Below, piece after piece: positions 30,347-32,068 of a DNA stretch of 32,068 bases. Origin of the DNA: an uncultured Elusimicrobiales bacterium. GTDB lineage: Bacteria > Elusimicrobiota > Elusimicrobia > Elusimicrobiales > Elusimicrobiaceae. The stretch lies in NCBI GenBank assembly GCA_944324735.1, contig CALUXL010000035.1, positions 1 to 32,068 on the forward strand. Reading direction: 5' to 3'. Both the position numbers and the translations under genes were made by a program. The notes beneath the pieces were generated by a model. That model made no database searches, was not told the origin of the DNA, and saw only the letters and a list, made by a program, of their open reading frames with translations. The first letter of the stretch is position 1, and every line of letters starts with the position of its first letter.

Positions 30347-30690
30347 AAAAGCTTATCCCTGTCTTTTGCGCATTTATTCTTTGTGGTTGCGCGATGGGAA
30401 TCAACCACAACACAACCTCCATAAACGGCAAGCCGTATTTGGTGGAAACAAAAACATATGGTTTTTTATTTGAAGCATGGAGCAAACCCAGCACCCTCAT
30501 TCCATTGGAAGAGGAAAAAGAAATTGTTATGCCAGAGAATTATAATCCCAGCACTGCCCGGGCCGAACTGGCCAAAATTGCCGATGAATGCAATATCCAC
30601 TCCATTAAGGCTCAATCCCGGCCCAATTACAAAAAAATGTATAAGTGCATCGTAGAAAAACTGGCCGAGCTGGAACAAAACGCCAATTAA
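30343..30690 (+). CDS. Lipoprotein B of the lysogeny module
   Basis: 115 residues. Signal with lipobox ending at Cys16 (FILCGC). The mature protein has an Asn/Thr-rich front and a helical, Cys-containing C-terminus (TARAELAKIADECNIHSI, KMYKCIVEKLAELEQ), with two Cys that could pair in the periplasm. It overlaps the SNase gene as ATGA. No known family; it may anchor or control the nuclease. Confidence 0.65.
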   Translation: MKKLIPVFCAFILCGCAMGINHNTTSINGKPYLVETKTYGFLFEAWSKPSTLIPLEEEKEIVMPENYNPSTARAELAKIADECNIHSIKAQSRPNYKKMYKCIVEKLAELEQNAN

Positions 30691-30708
30691 TTAGAAGCAA
30701 AAGTCCCA

Positions 30709-31806
30709 ATGTCCAAACTACCTTCTGTCTATAAGCGCGCCGGCTCCCCGGTATATTGGGGGTCGGTCATGGTCAACGGCAAGCGCCGCCAGTACGCCTT
30801 ATGCGAAAACAAGGCTGCGGCCCAGCGCATGCTGGCGGACATCAAGGCAGAAAGCAAATCCCGCTCCAAATACGGCACCAGCACGTGGGCTGCGTTCAAA
30901 CAGCGGTATTTGGACTGGTCTAGCGCCAACAAAAGCCCCATCACGCTCGGGCACGACCGCCGCGCCCTGAACTATTTTGAAGAATTTGCCGCCCCCAAAA
31001 CGCTGGAAGAAATAGACGTTCCCCTCGTGGAAAACTTTCAAACCTGGCTCAAAAACACTTCAGACAAACTGGCCGCCAAATACAACCCCAAAACGGACAA
31101 ACGCCCCGTCGGCCTTATGTCCAACGAAGGCATAAACCGTATGGTGCGCGCGGTCAAATGCGCGCTTCGCAAAGGGGCGGAGTGGGAACTGCTTCCGGAG
31201 CTGAAACTCTCCCGCGTAAAAAAGTTCAAAACGCCCAAGGGGCGCGTGGAGTTCTTCACGCCGCAGGAGCTGGGCAAGATTCTGCAGCATGCGGACGAAA
31301 AGGCCGAAGAACACGGCGGCTATTGTCCGTACAAAACCGCCACCCTGCTTGGGGCGCGGGCGGGCCTTCGCCGCGGGGAAATGGTATTTTTGGAATGGAA
31401 AGACATCAATTTTGAGAAAAAGACTATTACCGTACAGCCAAAACCCGGTTGGACACCCAAAACAAACGAGTGCCGGGACATTCCCCTTTCGGCCGATTTG
31501 CTGTCCTATCTGCGCGCCCTGCCGCATTCCCCCAAATGCAACCGCGTGCTGTACGACTATTACGGAGATCCCTTCACGCTGGACGGCATTGTGGCCAAAT
31601 ACCTGAAATTTATTAAAGGCACCCGCTTGAAAGGAAGCCTGCACAAGCTCCGCCACACCTTTGCCAGCCACCTAGTGCAAAACGGGGTGGACTTGTATAC
31701 GGTCTCCAAACTGCTGGGGCACAGCACTATCAAAACAACGGAAATCTACGCGCACTTATCCCCGGTTACATTGGCCAGCGCGGTGGAAAAGCTGCCGGAA
31801 TTGTAG
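30709..31806 (+). CDS. int: Tyrosine integrase
   Basis: 365 residues. N-terminal arm-binding region (1-55), core-binding helices (60-165), catalytic domain (180-365). Catalytic residues visible: Arg221 in 'AGLRRGE', Lys in the 'TITVQPKPG' beta hairpin, His312-x-x-Arg315 in LHKLRHTF, His338 in LLGHS and the nucleophile Tyr347 in TTEIYAH. The ribosome site is poor, so it may depend on translation of lipoprotein B 18 bases upstream. It inserts the phage into the host chromosome; an attachment site is expected just downstream. It ends TAG TAA. Confidence 0.9.
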   Translation: MSKLPSVYKRAGSPVYWGSVMVNGKRRQYALCENKAAAQRMLADIKAESKSRSKYGTSTWAAFKQRYLDWSSANKSPITLGHDRRALNYFEEFAAPKTLEEIDVPLVENFQTWLKNTSDKLAAKYNPKTDKRPVGLMSNEGINRMVRAVKCALRKGAEWELLPELKLSRVKKFKTPKGRVEFFTPQELGKILQHADEKAEEHGGYCPYKTATLLGARAGLRRGEMVFLEWKDINFEKKTITVQPKPGWTPKTNECRDIPLSADLLSYLRALPHSPKCNRVLYDYYGDPFTLDGIVAKYLKFIKGTRLKGSLHKLRHTFASHLVQNGVDLYTVSKLLGHSTIKTTEIYAHLSPVTLASAVEKLPEL

Positions 31807-31822
31807 TAAAAACTGTAGTAAA
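31802..31822. repeat. Integrase arm-type direct repeat, copy 1
   Basis: TGTAGTAAAAAC followed by TGTAGTAAA: a 9-base unit twice at 12-base spacing, overlapping the integrase stop. An identical 21-base copy lies at 31972-31992. Repeats of 9-12 bases beside int are usually arm sites for the integrase. Confidence 0.55.
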
Positions 31823-31875
31823 AAAATAATAATTTGAATTAATAGGCAGGGAACGGGAAGGAACTAGAAAGGGCC

Positions 31876-31922
31876 TTTTGTATAGTGAAAAAGGACGCTT
31901 TTTTTACGCTTACTATACAAAA
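31876..31922. repeat. Inverted repeat between the arm-type repeats
   Basis: TTTTGTATAGT and ACTATACAAAA are perfect 11-base inverted arms around 25 bases containing a T7 run. It may be a core/regulatory site for integrase or a back-up terminator. Confidence 0.45.
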
Positions 31923-31971
31923 AATCCGCTTTTCTTTCTCTCCTACTCGGGGAGCCAGTTTTAGACGACAG

Positions 31972-31992
31972 TGTAGTAAAAACTGTAGTAAA
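31972..31992. repeat. Integrase arm-type direct repeat, copy 2
   Basis: Identical over 21 bases to 31802-31822, again with two TGTAGTAAA units. Spacing between copies is 170 bases. Confidence 0.55.
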
Positions 31993-31996
31993 TCTT

Positions 31997-32027
31997 AAAA
32001 TCCTCGGTTCAAAACCGAGGATTTTTT
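31997..32027 (+). terminator. Intrinsic terminator after the integrase region
   Basis: A 13-base stem (AAAATCCTCGGTT with AACCGAGGATTTT) around a 3-base loop, followed by further T. The centre also looks like a tRNA T-arm (CTCGG, TTCAAAA, CCGAG), which would fit integration into a tRNA end, but no other tRNA parts are present. Confidence 0.75.
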
Positions 32028-32068
32028 ATTTATAGTTTCAAAAATACACCCCAACCAAAATGCCAAGT

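Noticed and set aside
31997-32027. tRNA 3' end at the right border
   Set aside because: The centre looks like a T-arm, but the stem is perfectly extended on both sides and runs into T, with no acceptor, anticodon or D parts; a terminator explains it better.
1-32068. The window as one circular phage genome
   Set aside because: Joining the two ends would continue the lysozyme start into residues unlike any lysozyme and reach a stop after about ten codons, so the left end is a cut.

Overview
The window is most of a temperate phage of podovirus type (short-tailed, P22/T7-like head and tail-tube genes), integrated or sequenced as a prophage. Support comes from a tyrosine integrase, a CI/LexA-type repressor facing a leftward early operon, a lambda-like replication module, terminase, a P22-like portal, scaffold, coat, a P22 gp4-like adaptor, a tail-tube/stabilisation protein, large ejection-type proteins, tail fibres and the start of a lysozyme gene cut by base 1. 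The host is probably a Gram-negative, possibly gut-associated bacterium: there are two lipoproteins and a secreted nuclease in the lysogeny module, and coding GC is moderate with AT-rich accessory islands. I cannot name the phylum from sequence alone. TAG is used as an ordinary stop.

Layout, from the right. Bases 31807-32068 hold repeated integrase-type direct repeats, an inverted repeat and a terminator. Bases 28074-31806 (+ strand) are the lysogeny module: repressor, stand-alone HsdR_N-type nuclease, lipoprotein, secreted SNase-like nuclease, lipoprotein and integrase, mostly with ATGA or TAAATG junctions. Bases 27400-28073 are a divergent control region with an AT-rich operator, plus about 570 nt that looks non-coding, rich in inverted repeats and closed by a strong leftward terminator. 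Bases 20560-27390 (- strand) are the early operon: small regulator, two small proteins, Gly-rich protein, DnaQ-like exonuclease, coiled-coil protein with an SSB-like tail, RusA resolvase, and a replication initiator with four internal iterons beside an AT-rich stretch (a lambda-like origin). It continues with several Cys-rich small proteins, a DUF4406 protein, a C5 DNA methyltransferase, a zinc-ribbon protein and an ASCH protein. Bases 18488-20550 (- strand) are an AT-rich accessory island: a 60-aa protein, a DUF2335 membrane protein, and a zinc-ribbon/winged-helix/TIR- or deoxyribosyltransferase-like protein, with their own promoters. Bases 1-18335 (- strand) are the late operon, from small terminase to lysozyme.

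The most unusual signal is a set of four short promoter-plus-nested-hairpin cassettes sharing the -10 TATACTA. Two lie back to back on the + strand in the 8170-8410 gap, antisense to the late operon. One lies on the + strand inside the large ejection-protein gene near 4037-4123. One lies on the - strand at 18400-18483, just upstream of the terminase genes, where with a second terminator it resembles a lambda pR'-tR' late-control region.
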